Below, piece after piece: positions 4,870-5,701 of a stretch of 5,701 bases of DNA. The position numbers and the translations under genes are program-made. A model generated the notes under the pieces. The model saw only the letters and a list, made by a program, of their open reading frames with translations. It did no database searches and was not told the origin of the DNA. Position 1 is the stretch's first letter. Each line of letters opens with the position of its first letter. The stretch lies in NCBI GenBank assembly GCA_014380105.1, contig JACMKL010000039.1, forward strand, positions 1 to 5,701. Reading direction: 5' to 3'. This stretch comes from Candidatus Melainabacteria bacterium (GTDB lineage: Bacteria; Cyanobacteriota; Vampirovibrionia; Obscuribacterales; Obscuribacteraceae).

Positions 4870-5701
4870 CTAGGGAGTTTTTGCAGTTTCCGTCTTCGGA
4901 GCATCTGCTGTTTTTTCTTTGATAGGTTTTGCTTTTACAAATTTCGCAAATTTTTGCTCGACAGCTTCAGCATCTGTGTCACGATTCAGAGCTTTCAAGA
5001 CTGAGGCGTAGTCTCGCATTACTGCGATTGTTTCTGGATGCCCAGGACCAAGCAACCGTTCACGCACACCAAGTGTTCGACGAAATAATGGCTCGGCTTT
5101 TTTAAAATTTCCCTGGTCACGTTCAAGGCTACCCAAATTGTACATACAGAGCGCAGCTTCCAAATTGTTGATACCAAGTTTTTTCTCATACATATTCATA
5201 GCTTTTCGGAGCAAGGGCTCTGCCTGATTATATTTTTTCTGAATACGGTAAAGCTCCGCCAGGTGAGACATTTCAGACGCGACCGAAGGATGCACCTGCC
5301 CCAAAGTGGTTTCACAAATACTCAGTGCGCGACGGTAATAAGCCTCTGCCTTGTCGTATTCTTTTTTATGCAAATAGAGTAAACCAAGATTACTTACACA
5401 AGAAGCAGTGTCACGATGGGCCGGTCCTAACAATCGCTCCTTAATTGAAAGAGCACGTTTGTACATTGCTTCAGCTTCTGTGTATCTTCCCTGCTGATCG
5501 TAAAATGCAGCTAAATTATTCAAGCTACTGGCGATGGCGGAATTGTCTCTGGTAGACACTTTCTCCTCTATGGCAAGGGCTTTCTTGTATAGTCTCTCTG
5601 CCTCGGGATAATTTGCCATGTTCTGATAGACGACTGCCAAATTATTCATAGTCTTCGCTACAGACATGCAGTTTTCGCCCAAATGTTTTTCCTTCAAAAC
5701 G
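4870..5701 (-). CDS. Kinesin-light-chain-type TPR protein, C-terminal part (5' end outside window)
   Basis: The frame is open to the right edge, and 276 codons are visible. The TTG at 5697 is almost certainly an internal Leu: the residues there (VLKEKHLGEN) match the end of a repeat unit. Six tetratricopeptide units follow at an exact 42-residue spacing. Their first helices start at NNLAVVY (19-25), NNLAAFY (61-67), SNLGLLY (103-109), SHLAELY (145-151), YNLGSLE (187-193) and a degenerate RDYASVL (229-235), numbered from the first visible codon. Each of the first five has the second helix pattern 'Y..AE..Y..AL.I.E..LG..H' of the 42-residue kinesin light chain class. Such arrays bind other proteins; the partner cannot be inferred. 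The last 25 or so residues are rich in Lys, Thr, Ala and Pro and probably unstructured. Whether the missing N-terminus carries a signal peptide, kinase or other domain is unknown. The gene converges on the glycosyltransferase at 3556-4821. Confidence 0.9.
   Translation of the reverse strand, partial: VLKEKHLGENCMSVAKTMNNLAVVYQNMANYPEAERLYKKALAIEEKVSTRDNSAIASSLNNLAAFYDQQGRYTEAEAMYKRALSIKERLLGPAHRDTASCVSNLGLLYLHKKEYDKAEAYYRRALSICETTLGQVHPSVASEMSHLAELYRIQKKYNQAEPLLRKAMNMYEKKLGINNLEAALCMYNLGSLERDQGNFKKAEPLFRRTLGVRERLLGPGHPETIAVMRDYASVLKALNRDTDAEAVEQKFAKFVKAKPIKEKTADAPKTETAKTP

Noticed and set aside
5695..5697. TTG at 5697 as the start of the TPR gene
   Set aside because: The frame is open to the window edge, the flanking residues continue a TPR unit, and no binding site can be seen; it is read as an internal Leu.

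Overview
The window looks like chromosomal DNA from a Gram-negative-type bacterium related to Cyanobacteria. A non-photosynthetic sister lineage (Vampirovibrionia/Melainabacteria, for example Obscuribacterales) is my best guess. Three things point there: a small Sm-like protein that resembles the divergent cyanobacterial Hfq rather than the proteobacterial one, a very canonical MreB followed by an MreC-like gene, and a kinesin-light-chain-type TPR protein of the sort I recall as abundant in those genomes. Base composition is roughly balanced, and no gene looks foreign. The lineage is an inference; no rRNA or other marker gene is present.

Layout. Positions 1-1680 hold a minus-strand transcription unit read right to left: promoter (1652-1680), Hfq-like gene (1397-1618), mreB (259-1287), then an mreC-like gene cut by the left edge (1-246). 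mreB uses a TTG start and the mreC-like gene a GTG start. The mreC ribosome binding site overlaps the mreB stop codon, so those two are probably translationally coupled. Positions 1681-1924 contain no gene I can support. Next come two membrane-bound family 2 glycosyltransferases that diverge from a 272-base region (3284-3555). One, on the minus strand (1925-3283), is of the processive type (cellulose, hyaluronan or poly-GlcNAc synthase-like). The other, on the plus strand (3556-4821), is of the HpnB/CrtQ-like type. A compact hairpin flanked by A- and T-rich arms (4827-4865) probably terminates transcription from both sides. The right end (4870-5701) is the 3' part of a minus-strand TPR gene with six repeats at an exact 42-residue spacing.

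How the genes relate. The left unit concerns cell shape: MreB filaments and MreC organise lateral wall synthesis, and an RNA-binding or pilus-associated Hfq-like protein is co-transcribed with them. The two glycosyltransferases probably act on envelope polysaccharide or lipids, but their substrates cannot be read from the sequence. The TPR protein is a protein-interaction scaffold of unknown partner.

I do not see a clear new defence, mobile or RNA system. The most interesting points are the hfq-like/mreB/mreC arrangement, the unusual N-terminus of the MreC-like protein, and a small open frame whose stop overlaps the start of the plus-strand glycosyltransferase.
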